64,000 nucleotides of DNA from Parazoarcus communis SWub3 = DSM 12120. GTDB lineage: Bacteria > Pseudomonadota > Gammaproteobacteria > Burkholderiales > Rhodocyclaceae. Positions 39,320 to 47,950 of the stretch are shown piece after piece (position 1 is the stretch's first letter; the number at the start of each line of letters is the position of its first letter). A model generated the notes under the pieces. The model was not told the origin of the DNA. It made no database searches and saw only the letters and a list, made by a program, of their open reading frames with translations. Location: contig NZ_QKOE01000010.1 in assembly GCF_003226565.1 (NCBI RefSeq), forward strand, positions 86,682 to 150,681, in the 5' to 3' direction. The translations under genes were made by a program, and so were the position numbers.

Positions 39320-40711
39320 ATGGGTCGCAAATCACATGGCCGCGCACTATCGATCTGGACCAATGGCCGGCGTGTCGGGCGCTGGACACTTCCCGCGCGC
39401 GGCGAAATGCAGCTCCAGTACGACGACGACTGGGTCAATGCCGACATCGGGCGTCCCTTGTCCCTATCCTTGCCTTTCAATCTGGAAAACCTCCCGCTGA
39501 AGGGCGACCGGGTCCGCAACTACTTCGACAACCTGTTACCCGATAGCGATACGATCCGCAAGCGCGTAGCCGAACGCTTCCGCACTGGCTCAACCGACCC
39601 CTTCGACCTTCTGAAGGCCGTCGGCCGGGACTGCGTAGGCGCAGTGCAGATCCTCGGCGACGACGAGACCCCAGAGGGCTTCGACCGCATCGAATGCACC
39701 CCGCTGACTGAAGAAGACATCGAACGTCACCTCGTCGAAACGGTATCACCACGCGCATTCGGCCCCCATGCCGATCCAGACGCAGATTTCCGCATCTCGC
39801 TCGCTGGCGCCCAGGAAAAAACCGCTTTCCTGTGGTGGGCCGGGCAGTGGCAGAAGCCCCGCGGCGCAACGCCAACAACACATATATTCAAGCTTCCGCT
39901 GGGGCTGATGGGCGGCAGACGGGCGGACTTCACCACCTCGATCGACAACGAGTGGTTATGCCTGACCTTGCTCAAGGCTTACGGCCTGAACACTGCAAAT
40001 GCCGACATCGCCACGTTTGGCCAGCAACGCGTGCTTGTTGTCGAGCGCTTCGACCGGCGCCTGGCCCCGGATGGAAAATGGCTGATGCGCCTGCCACAGG
40101 AGGACTTCTGCCAAGTGGAGGCTTGCCCGCCCCTGCGCAAGTACGAGAACGAAGGCGGACCGGGACTGCAAGCGCTGTTCTCGACACTACGGCAATCCGT
40201 CAACGCCGACGCCGACATGAAGACGCTGATGACCGCGCAGGTGCTGTTCTGGTTACTGCGCGCGCCGGATGGCCACGCGAAGAACTTCAGCATCCAGATA
40301 CTGCCTCGCGGTCGCTTTCACCTGACCCAACTGTACGACGTGATGTCCGCCTACCCGGTACTTGGAGACGGCCCAAACCAATGGTCCTCACGTGAAATCA
40401 AGCTGGCGATGGCGCTGCTCGGCAAGAACCGGCACTACGAGATGCACAGCATCCAGCGCCGCCACTTCGACAGCACCGCGCAGAAGGTCGGCTACGCCCC
40501 CTCAGCCGGCCCGATCATCGAAGACATTCTCGCCCGTACCCCCTCCGTCATCGACAAAGTTCAGACCAGCCTGCCACCAGGATTTTCCATGTATGTCGCC
40601 GAAACGATACTGGGTGGGCTGGAACGTGCGGCAAGGACGCTTCAGCACAGCGCGCATGGAAGCGCTCATACAGGCCACCACCCAGCGACTTGTACAAGGC
40701 CACCCGGTTAG
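39320..40711 (+). CDS. hipA: HipA-family serine/threonine kinase toxin with an altered C-terminal tail
   Basis: HipA phosphorylates a translation component (GltX in Escherichia coli) and causes growth arrest. The start MGRKSHGRAL at 39320 is one base after hipB. HipA_N is at residues ~5-110. The Gly-rich loop with the regulatory Ser (RISLAGAQEKTAF), the catalytic loop Asp/Asn (DGHAKNFSI) and the metal-binding Asp (QLYDVMSAYP) are all present, so the kinase core is intact. After residue ~443 (RTLQ) the reading frame leaves the family and runs 21 codons through a foreign fragment of another efflux gene. The copy at 42143-42207 shows that the original gene ended as LQQ-stop. Confidence 0.9.
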   Translation: MGRKSHGRALSIWTNGRRVGRWTLPARGEMQLQYDDDWVNADIGRPLSLSLPFNLENLPLKGDRVRNYFDNLLPDSDTIRKRVAERFRTGSTDPFDLLKAVGRDCVGAVQILGDDETPEGFDRIECTPLTEEDIERHLVETVSPRAFGPHADPDADFRISLAGAQEKTAFLWWAGQWQKPRGATPTTHIFKLPLGLMGGRRADFTTSIDNEWLCLTLLKAYGLNTANADIATFGQQRVLVVERFDRRLAPDGKWLMRLPQEDFCQVEACPPLRKYENEGGPGLQALFSTLRQSVNADADMKTLMTAQVLFWLLRAPDGHAKNFSIQILPRGRFHLTQLYDVMSAYPVLGDGPNQWSSREIKLAMALLGKNRHYEMHSIQRRHFDSTAQKVGYAPSAGPIIEDILARTPSVIDKVQTSLPPGFSMYVAETILGGLERAARTLQHSAHGSAHTGHHPATCTRPPG

Positions 40712-40840
40712 CGATTTCCGCGCGGCGCAGTTCCAGCAGCGCCTGCCGTGCGGCCTGCAACTGGCGCTGAGCGTCCAGTAATACTGGATGAGCAGCGGCA
40801 GACGCTGGATCTGACCCTGACCGAGTTCAAGCTTCTGGCC
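40652..40840 (+). pseudogene. Collapsed remnant of the second RND efflux locus
   Basis: Bases 40652-40775 match the 3' end of the second outer-membrane factor region (48821-48838 joined to 48902-49007). Bases 40783-40840 match an internal piece of the response regulator gene (55234-55291) with one visible mismatch. Both pieces keep the order and strand of the intact locus, so this is what remains of a copy from which about 6.2 kb was lost. A smaller 63-base deletion lies between two GCGCTCAT direct repeats. Confidence 0.88.
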
Positions 40841-41025
40841 GGGAGATCACGAGGTCCCGACGTCACACCACTGATGCGGGCCGCGGCCCAGCATCATCAT
40901 CTGACTCTCCTATCGGAAAGATGAAAAAATACAGCCAGCAAACGTTTCGTTTGTTTCGTATATTACGGATATCGAGGTGCTACTTCTGGTCACACCCGTA
41001 GAGAAACAATCAGGAGGAAAACATC

Positions 41026-41493
41026 ATGGCAAACGTTCAAGCAGCCATCGAAACCGTGCTGGATGAGCACGATGCGGCACTGGCGCAAGCCGCTCAACGT
41101 TGCTTGATGGCGGCGTTGGATCATTCGCGGGCGGAAACCATACGCCTGATCGCACAGGGTGAAGATGAGACTCAGGCGATCGTCGAGCTTCCCCCGAAGG
41201 TGCTGCGCTTCATGGCCGATCTGCTCGGCGTTATGGCACAGCGCCAGCCTGTAGCCGTGCTGCCACAGAAACTTGAACTCTCCACTCAGGAAGTGGCAAA
41301 CATGTTGAATGTGTCGCGTCCGTACGTGATCAAGGAAATCGAGGCAGGACACCTGCCTTGCCGCAGGGTTGGTCGCCATCGGCGTGTCTTGTTCGAGGAC
41401 ATGATTACCTATCAGCAAAAATCCCGCTCAGAATCGGATGCCGCACTGCAGGCCTTGGCCGACCAGGCTCAAGAGTTGGGCTTGGGATACTGA
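41026..41493 (+). CDS. Excisionase-type HTH antitoxin of a PIN toxin pair
   Basis: 155 residues. The C-terminal half has a MerR/excisionase-like helix-turn-helix (LSTQEVANMLNVSRPYVIKE followed by GHLPCRRVGRHRRVLFEDM). The N-terminal ~85 residues are helical. Genes of this type precede PIN_3-family toxins. A strong AGGAGG site lies 7 bases before the ATG; the next gene starts 1 base after its stop. Confidence 0.85.
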   Translation: MANVQAAIETVLDEHDAALAQAAQRCLMAALDHSRAETIRLIAQGEDETQAIVELPPKVLRFMADLLGVMAQRQPVAVLPQKLELSTQEVANMLNVSRPYVIKEIEAGHLPCRRVGRHRRVLFEDMITYQQKSRSESDAALQALADQAQELGLGY

Positions 41494-41494
41494 T

Positions 41495-41866
41495 ATGGCA
41501 GGGTCAGCACGCTACACGGTGATTCTGGACGCTTGCGTGCTGTACCCCGCACCTCTGCGCGACGTGCTCTTGAGCCTTGCCAGTGAGGGTCTGTTTCACG
41601 CGCGCTGGTCTGAGCGGATTCAGGATGAATGGGGTCGCAACCTCTTGCGGCAACGGCCGGATCTGAAGCAGGAGGATCTTCAGCGCACCTGCGCATTGAT
41701 GAGCAACGCCATTCCTGATTGCCTCGTGACAGGGTGGGAGCCCTTCGAGCAGATCATTACGGGACTTGATCGTCATGTCCTTGCTGCTGCGCTTCGCGGT
41801 CATGCGGACGCAATTGTGACTTTCAATTTGAAGGATTTTCCGTCTGATGCACATGACTCCATTGCA
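41495..41866 (+). pseudogene. PIN-domain toxin, truncated by a rearrangement
   Basis: The first ~124 codons encode a PIN-like RNase fold of the COG1569/PF13470 kind: the first catalytic Asp in VILDACVLYP, a Glu in ERIQDEWGRN, an Asp in TGLDRHVLAAAL and VTFNLKDFP near the end. From 41867 the frame enters a copy of the efflux operon 3' flank and continues meaninglessly to a stop at 42205. The last ~50 residues of a normal PIN_3 protein are missing. The acidic residues are still there, so residual activity is possible but not likely. Confidence 0.85.
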
Positions 41867-42207
41867 GTCGGTACAACTGGACGGCGAACGGGCGCGCTCC
41901 ACAGTGGCGCTGATCCGGGCCCTGGGCGGCGGCTGGGATACACCGCCAACGCTCGGCCATGGCCCCACACCAGACGCCGGGCTGATCGCACGGCAACACT
42001 GAAGCCCGGGAGACCGCCCGCCACCGTCACGGCCCATCCTGGGCCAGCGCCATACACCGCGGTCTCCCACCTGTTGGCCTCCGGCACACCGGGTTTGATG
42101 AGACGGCCATCAGTCAGGGGCGCTCAAATGCCTGAAAATCTGATGTATCTCGCCGAAACGAGTTTGGGTGGGCCTGAATGTGCGACAAGGACGCTTCAGC
42201 AATGAGA
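41867..42207 (+). repeat. Displaced copy of the OMF1 3' flank fused to the hipA 3' end
   Basis: Bases 41867-42144 match 38721-38998 without gaps, at about 93% identity by eye: the end of the first outer-membrane factor gene, its nested hairpin and the start of the hipBA promoter region. At 42143 the copy jumps to a sequence matching 40589-40647, the last 59 bases of hipA, and continues to CAATGA, probably the original hipA stop. The whole of hipBA between is missing from this copy; the junction shows a 2-base overlap (AT). Confidence 0.92.
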
Positions 42208-42637
42208 CCAAGGTGGCGTGGCCTTGTTTAGCACCGTAGTTTCAACGTTGCCTAAGTCGTCAACGCCTGAAAACACCGCGCATCCCCCCACCGTTGCCAG
42301 TTCGGCCAGATCTTGGTACCGGTACCACCCGCTGTACGGGCTGGAGATTGGGAAAAACTTGCGTCAACCACTTACCATTTCCTGCCTTCACGGACCATTT
42401 GAAGAAATAGGAAACTACACAGAATGTGATGATGCAAACAAATGGCCTTTAAGCGCATGATCGTAAAGGACCCATTTCTGCGTTAGATCCAATTTTGGCG
42501 CGATTACCCTGCCAACGCATCCTTCAGGCTGTGCGTCGTAAACTGCAGTCCGGGGCAGTTTGGCAAGCTGCTTTTAATTCATTTGCAATTCTTTCGGGGT
42601 GTATATATGTTTTCGGGAGACGTAATGTGAGGTAAAA
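42208..42637. other. Intergenic region upstream of luxR-type gene with a 22-bp dyad
   Basis: About 430 bases without a credible gene; an 80-codon open frame at 42218-42460 has no supporting features. At 42540-42561 lies AAACTGC-N8-GCAGTTT, a dyad of the size bound by LuxR-type regulators, about 77 bases upstream of the regulator gene start. Confidence 0.5.
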
Positions 42638-43789
42638 ATGATGGCACAGAACAGACAAGCTCTGGACCTGGTGGGGGCCATCTACGACACGGTGATGGAT
42701 CGCGCCGACATGGGGTCGGTGATTGGTCGCATTTCAGCATGTAGCGGCGGCCATTCGGCTGTGCTTCGGCTGGTGGACTGTCGTCGCGAGAGTGAAGGTT
42801 TCGTCATTGCCTACGGCCAAGACGAGCGCTTCCTGCAGGCCTACCGTGATCATTTCGTTCACCTCGACCCATATCGGGAATTTCTCGCCGCATCCCCTCC
42901 TGGAGAACTTGTCATCGGGGAATTGGCCGTTCCGCTCAAGGTTCGCCGCCAAACCGAACTCTTCAACGACTACGAAAAGCCTCAGGATCGGATCCACGTT
43001 GTTGGTTCCAACATGGGCCGCGACCAGGACTTCCTGCTCTACTTGGGTATGCACAGAAGCGAACGCGCTGGCCCCTATGGAGAGCAGGATCTCGATCTCA
43101 TCCGCCCGCTTCTCCCTCACCTTCTGAGAGCGGTGCAGATCAAGCGTCTGTTGGGCGAGGCCGTAGAGGCTCAGCGCCTGAGCGAAACCCTCATGGACCG
43201 CCTGCGGCTTGGCGTGCTTCTGCTGGACAAAGCCGGTTCGCCTCGCTTCGCCAACGCTGCCGCACGCAAAATGGCCGATGCCTTCGGGCTGCAACTGCAA
43301 ACTAACGGCATCTCTCTTGCGGATACCCGGGCCAACAAACGCCTGCAAATACTCATCGGCCAGATCACGCAGCGGACTCCGCCTGGACGGGAGAGCGCGG
43401 GAGGCGACATTATCGTTCGCCACTCCGGTGCTGGCACCCTGCAGTTGCGCGTTTTTCCGATTGCACCGCGCGGCGACCCGGTATTGACAGGAAGGGAGAT
43501 TCGCATCGTGATTTTCCTTGTGCGCCCAGGGGGCCATACTCTGCCACCGGATCAGATCACGACGCTTTGGGGTCTCACTCCAGCCGAAGGCAGACTCGTC
43601 GCACGGCTGATCGAGGGTGGCACCCTTGAAGCCGCGGCCATCGAACTCGGGATTGCCGTCTCCACCGCCCGTACGCAGCTAAGTGCTGTATTCGCCAAGA
43701 CCGGTTGCCACCGCCAGACCGAATTGGTGGCGATGCTGCTGACCAGCCTCGCTGCTTTCGATAACCCCGCCGGAGTGGGAGAGGTCTGA
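42638..43789 (+). CDS. LuxR-type HTH transcriptional regulator
   Basis: A 383-residue protein with a LuxR-type DNA-binding domain at the C-terminus (WGLTPAEGRLVARLIEGG, TLEAAAIELGIAVSTARTQL). The N-terminal ~300 residues are not an obvious AHL-binding domain; they look PAS/GAF-like (LRLGVLLLDKAGSPRFANAA around residue 190). It overlaps the following hydrolase gene by one base (TGATG), so both are in one operon. Confidence 0.82.
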   Translation: MMAQNRQALDLVGAIYDTVMDRADMGSVIGRISACSGGHSAVLRLVDCRRESEGFVIAYGQDERFLQAYRDHFVHLDPYREFLAASPPGELVIGELAVPLKVRRQTELFNDYEKPQDRIHVVGSNMGRDQDFLLYLGMHRSERAGPYGEQDLDLIRPLLPHLLRAVQIKRLLGEAVEAQRLSETLMDRLRLGVLLLDKAGSPRFANAAARKMADAFGLQLQTNGISLADTRANKRLQILIGQITQRTPPGRESAGGDIIVRHSGAGTLQLRVFPIAPRGDPVLTGREIRIVIFLVRPGGHTLPPDQITTLWGLTPAEGRLVARLIEGGTLEAAAIELGIAVSTARTQLSAVFAKTGCHRQTELVAMLLTSLAAFDNPAGVGEV

Positions 43790-44595
43790 TGCCGCAAACT
43801 CCGTACGCTCTGTATCTGCACGGCGGCCCAGGCATGAGTTCCGCCATTGAGCGGGCCTGGTTCGGAGAGCAACTACCCGTACTTTGGTGGGACCAGCCAC
43901 GTATCGCCGCCGACACGCCCCGCGCCTTTTCACGGACGGTCGACGCCGCCGCCGGGCAACTGCTGCGGCTACGCCACGAACTGGGTCATCCGCCGGCGCT
44001 GATTACGCTTTCCTTCGGCGCCCTGATCGCTTTGGAACTCGTCAGACGACACCCCGCCGATATTGGCAGTCTGACAATTCTCGCTCCCTCGGCCCCCATG
44101 CCGCATCCGCAACGATCCGGATTGCGAATGGCAGAGTACCTGCTCGATCAGGGCCACGGCGATGCCTCGCTACGCGAGGCCGTGACGGCATTGCGGAAAG
44201 AAAAGAGCCACGCCACCATCCTCGCACTCTTCAGTGCCCTGCTCGCCATTCCCGACGTGCTGAACCACTATTTCGCAGCGGCTTCGGTCTCGCCGCGGGA
44301 GCGATTCTTTGCCGAGGCGACGAAAGTCTTGCTGCTGGACATGGACTGCTTCGCGGCGGTGACGCGCGAGCTTGTCGACTACCCGCCGCCATCCGTAACC
44401 ACGGGTTTCTCCGGTCCGGTGCGCATCCTCTTCGGTCGCCACGATCCCCTGCACGACCCCGTCGCTGACCCGCAGGAGTGGCGCGCTCTGTTCCCCGCGG
44501 CATGCCTGGAGACAGTGGACACCGGGCACATGATCGTCTTCGAGTTGCCTGAGGACGAATGGATACCTTCGCCGCCACAGGCACTTGCTCCGTAA
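43789..44595 (+). CDS. Alpha/beta-hydrolase fold protein
   Basis: 268 residues. LYLHGGPGMSSAIE near the N-terminus is the oxyanion HGGPG motif of prolyl iminopeptidase/haloperoxidase-like hydrolases; LITLSFGALIALELVRRHP is the nucleophile elbow; the likely acid is FGRHDPLHDP and the His DTGHMIVFE. The first Gly of the GxSxG elbow is Thr here (TLSFG), which is unusual. Substrate unknown. Coupling to a LuxR-type regulator suggests the hydrolase product or substrate is the effector (inference). Confidence 0.78.
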   Translation: MPQTPYALYLHGGPGMSSAIERAWFGEQLPVLWWDQPRIAADTPRAFSRTVDAAAGQLLRLRHELGHPPALITLSFGALIALELVRRHPADIGSLTILAPSAPMPHPQRSGLRMAEYLLDQGHGDASLREAVTALRKEKSHATILALFSALLAIPDVLNHYFAAASVSPRERFFAEATKVLLLDMDCFAAVTRELVDYPPPSVTTGFSGPVRILFGRHDPLHDPVADPQEWRALFPAACLETVDTGHMIVFELPEDEWIPSPPQALAP

Positions 44596-44952
44596 GCATG
44601 CCGTCCGTCAGTACCCACGCGGCAACGCCGGTAATATTCAAGGTGGCGACGTCGCCATAGTCTGCGGCCTATTGGATTACGGAAGGCGCCGACCAAGCGG
44701 CGGGCGGTTAGCAGGCCGATGCAAAAACCGGCGGTACCGCGCCAGCACTGAGGTTCAGGTCGAATTTCATCGTGACATCGTTTTCCGGAATAGCTTTCTC
44801 GCGACTTTCGAATTGCCTTCGTGGCCGCAAAGGCGACCGCGAAGGCCCATTTGCGCTCCAGCGCTCATACCAAGCGCATGCTGGCCGCTACGTCGGACAA
44901 ATTTCGCGCAGAACTGCTTGGGGTGATGACATGAAGGTGCGATTGCCCTGCA
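44596..44952. other. Intergenic region after the hydrolase gene
   Basis: About 360 bases. No convincing gene. A plus-strand frame ending at about 44934 (ending LAATSDKFRAELLGVMT) looks like the C-terminal piece of an unknown protein but has no start or family that I recognise. Confidence 0.35.
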
Positions 44953-46248
44953 TTACCGACTACTGCCGCACAGACTTGGAATTTGCTTTTCAGTATCGGC
45001 CAACGCTGCGCGCGTTTCCGGAATTGCGGACTGATGATTGGGACAACGTTGAAAATAGGACAGATCAGTCTGTAGAGCCTTTTCCATCATCTTCGCCAAT
45101 TCACACTGTTGTTGTTGGAGCGGGAGCGACTGTATCTCTGATTGTCGCCTTTGCGCGTACGCCATTGCTGCCTGTGAATATGCTGCGTCGTCACATTTAT
45201 CGGGGATTCCAGGGAGGGCACTTCCCCCGCCAATCCATTTTGTTCCTCCTTTGCTCCTTTCCACAGCCCTCACTGCGTCTTCAATGGCTCTACCTCGCTC
45301 GCCACCAAATATCTCCTGTTTCCTGAGATCTTCTTCTTGGCTCGCAATGCTCTCTCTCATTGCAGCTGCGAGACCGCCCTTTCGCCCCGGCAGCGCACCT
45401 TGTGCTCTCGCAATGTCTTCTGAATGCTTTGTGGCCTCTCGATCCTTCTCAGACTGTCGGTAGTTCCCTTTTTCGATTTCAGCTAGCTCGTCTTCTAACT
45501 TCTTACTCTTTTTATCCGCCCGATCAAAATCAGCATCGATGTCTGAATTGCACGACTCTTCCCAGTCAGGGCCGTTTTCCAGACTGGGTCTCCAGCCCTT
45601 AACGCATTTGCCCTTATCCACCTTCTTTTCCACCGCGTACTCGCTAAACAGTTCGCGCCACTGCGGGGGGCATAGGTTCTTGTTATCCTTAAAAACATCC
45701 TTCGGTGTAGCGCTAAACCCCGGCGTGCCAAACAGGACAATGCTACGTGATGCGCCGTCACATCCACCTCCACCAAAATGAACCATACTATTAGCAATGG
45801 AATTCCATTGAGCAACCAGGTTAGGATCGCCCCTTGGCGGTGGGTAGTTGGCAGAGAACTTCTGATTCAAATATGGAAGAATAACTTTGTCCGTAGCGAA
45901 GGTGCCCTCATCCAACAGTTTCTTGTAGTTCATGCAATCCTTAAAGCGTTCGGGCCAAATCAGTACTTGTTTGCCTTTGATCGTGGTTGTCATTTTACGG
46001 ATTTGGCGGTCATTCAGACACGATTCCTTGAGCTCTTGCTCCGCTGCGCGCATTTCATCTAACTGGCTATGAAAACTCCTCAGAGTGGCGCCGGTCTTAT
46101 CATCATACTTTCTCCAGTCAGCGCCCCAGTTCTGGGTTGTGCCGATATCTGGGAATTTCGGGTAATTCGACATATTAAGTGGAGAGGCTGACACTAAATT
46201 TGACAATAGCCACAGCATTGCCGTTAAAGCAATCCTAGTCGTAAACAT
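44953..46248 (-). CDS. Exported protein of unknown function
   Basis: 431 residues with an N-terminal signal peptide (TTRIALTAMLWLLSNLVSA then S-P). The mature part has about ten cysteines and a charged central region (residues ~225-300, many Lys/Glu/Asp) that may form a coiled coil. No known domain is recognised. It is 12 bases downstream of the lipoprotein gene in the same direction, so the two are probably cotranscribed. Base composition is visibly more AT-rich than the flanking efflux genes, suggesting transfer. Confidence 0.7.
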   Translation of the reverse strand: MFTTRIALTAMLWLLSNLVSASPLNMSNYPKFPDIGTTQNWGADWRKYDDKTGATLRSFHSQLDEMRAAEQELKESCLNDRQIRKMTTTIKGKQVLIWPERFKDCMNYKKLLDEGTFATDKVILPYLNQKFSANYPPPRGDPNLVAQWNSIANSMVHFGGGGCDGASRSIVLFGTPGFSATPKDVFKDNKNLCPPQWRELFSEYAVEKKVDKGKCVKGWRPSLENGPDWEESCNSDIDADFDRADKKSKKLEDELAEIEKGNYRQSEKDREATKHSEDIARAQGALPGRKGGLAAAMRESIASQEEDLRKQEIFGGERGRAIEDAVRAVERSKGGTKWIGGGSALPGIPDKCDDAAYSQAAMAYAQRRQSEIQSLPLQQQQCELAKMMEKALQTDLSYFQRCPNHQSAIPETRAALADTEKQIPSLCGSSR

Positions 46249-46260
46249 TGCTGTCGATCC

Positions 46261-47781
46261 TTATTTTTTTTTGACTTTCTGTTTCCCATCTTCCAGTGGA
46301 TGAGGCTTTTCAGCGACGCTATTTGTCTTGTACACATTGACAAGCGCTGCCCTTAATGCAGCCTGATCATTTGTTCTGATTGTTACCAATCGATTTCCTA
46401 CATCCACCGCCGCCGAATCCAGTTCGGCTATCATTGGTGCTATGGACTTATAGTAGTCACGCCCTTGTGCAGCCAGTTCGCTATTAAATTGGTCCACTGT
46501 TGCATTCTCAGCCCCAACCAGCGCTGTGGGTGTCTTTGAATTCTCAAGCAGTGCGCCATGCAGCGCCACGGCACCGACTACTGATGTCCAGGTTCTCTGC
46601 ATCTTTTTACCGTATTCTGCGTACATCTGAAGTCTGACATCCCTAAAGGCTTGCCCGAAGTCGCCGGCAGAGATTTGTCTTGCCACTTCTTCGTCGTGTT
46701 TCGCCCGGACCAACAACTCGCTATCGAGAATTCTCCTTATAAACTTTAGATTTACCTCTTCTGCCGTGGTTAATGTAGCACCGGTCCGCAGGGCGTCTGA
46801 TAGTTGCTTGTCGAAGTAAGCGGTGTATTCCGCCAGTGCCTTACCGTTTTCTCGTGAGACGGGTATGAATTGGGCGGCCAAAGCAATCGTTTTGCCGAAA
46901 TTTTCAATATACGGCTGTAACGGTGCATTTTGAGCTTCGGCAGGTGAGGCCGGCCGGTCTTGAGCAACATATGGTGGCACTGTGGCACTGAACGCGCCAT
47001 GATTTGCCTCGGAAAGTAGCGGATACCGCAAGGTGTATGAGGTTGACGCAGGTAGCGCGTCTGAGATCTTTAGCAGCCATTTGTCGGATCGGTAACTTGT
47101 ACCTGACCACCACATACTAAAGGGTGTGTCATGAGCAGAGAATGATGTACAGCGCGAAGAGTTCACTTCCTCGCCCTTGGGAAAGTTATACTCCATTGCC
47201 ACATACACGCCGCAGTTGGTGGATAGTCCGGGACTGCCTCGTAAGCTAAAATAGAAGGCGCCACTCACAAGCGCAGAGTGGGTGGCGGACTGGTCCACCG
47301 TAATATCTGCCACAAGGTCGATCGGTATTGATATGTCGGCAAGTGGCCTATCAATAATTCTGTTGCGACTTGCCCCTTGTAGAAGAGTAGGTTCAAGAAG
47401 GACAATAGCCTCCGGATAGGCGCGGCGTATGGCAAAGTAAAGATCTGCGGCATAGAATGTTGTCGCATAGGGCAGGAGCTCAGGTAGCTGCGTATAATCA
47501 ACGATTCCCCTTAGATCGTTTCCAGTTACTTGTTTAACATAGGCATACTGGATATTGACGATTGAATCGTGTGCTTTCTTGTCAAGTATGGCTGGCCAGC
47601 GCACGACGATTATCGGTTTGCGGCTAGTTCCTTCAACTTGCTTACGTTCTTGTACCACGAGCTTTTCAGGTATTGACAGGTTCCACTTGCTAAGCAACTG
47701 CGCGCAACCAGTACTGGCCAAAATTGCGCAAAATGACATTATCTTTGCTGACGCGGAGTGGATTCTGGCTACCTTGGCCAT
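46261..47781 (-). CDS. Predicted lipoprotein of unknown function
   Basis: 506 residues from ATG 47781. The N-terminus has a basic stretch, a hydrophobic core and a possible lipobox (AILASTGC), pointing to a lipoprotein. The remainder has no domain I recognise; it ends in a basic KQKVKKK tail. An ORF extension to 47877 exists but lacks signal character. It is AT-richer than the surroundings and forms a two-gene unit with the exported protein gene downstream. Confidence 0.7.
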   Translation of the reverse strand: MAKVARIHSASAKIMSFCAILASTGCAQLLSKWNLSIPEKLVVQERKQVEGTSRKPIIVVRWPAILDKKAHDSIVNIQYAYVKQVTGNDLRGIVDYTQLPELLPYATTFYAADLYFAIRRAYPEAIVLLEPTLLQGASRNRIIDRPLADISIPIDLVADITVDQSATHSALVSGAFYFSLRGSPGLSTNCGVYVAMEYNFPKGEEVNSSRCTSFSAHDTPFSMWWSGTSYRSDKWLLKISDALPASTSYTLRYPLLSEANHGAFSATVPPYVAQDRPASPAEAQNAPLQPYIENFGKTIALAAQFIPVSRENGKALAEYTAYFDKQLSDALRTGATLTTAEEVNLKFIRRILDSELLVRAKHDEEVARQISAGDFGQAFRDVRLQMYAEYGKKMQRTWTSVVGAVALHGALLENSKTPTALVGAENATVDQFNSELAAQGRDYYKSIAPMIAELDSAAVDVGNRLVTIRTNDQAALRAALVNVYKTNSVAEKPHPLEDGKQKVKKK

Positions 47782-47950
47782 ATAGACGGACCTAGAATCT
47801 GTATGCATTGGCTTGTCATAGATGCTGTTTGGAACATGTGCAAGGAGGACGACGGCTGATCCCTGCTTCTTTGCCAAGACGGGCGGAAGAGGCGGATTGG
47901 CGACGCTCTGCGGACCTGAGGAAAAAGCCGCACGGTCTACGTCCGGACCT

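Noticed and set aside
42218..42460. 80-codon open frame after the rearranged repeat
   Set aside because: No ribosome binding site or recognisable feature; it begins inside duplicated DNA.
44772..45326. 184-codon open frame on the plus strand
   Set aside because: It overlaps the 3' part of the exported protein gene in antisense and has no features.
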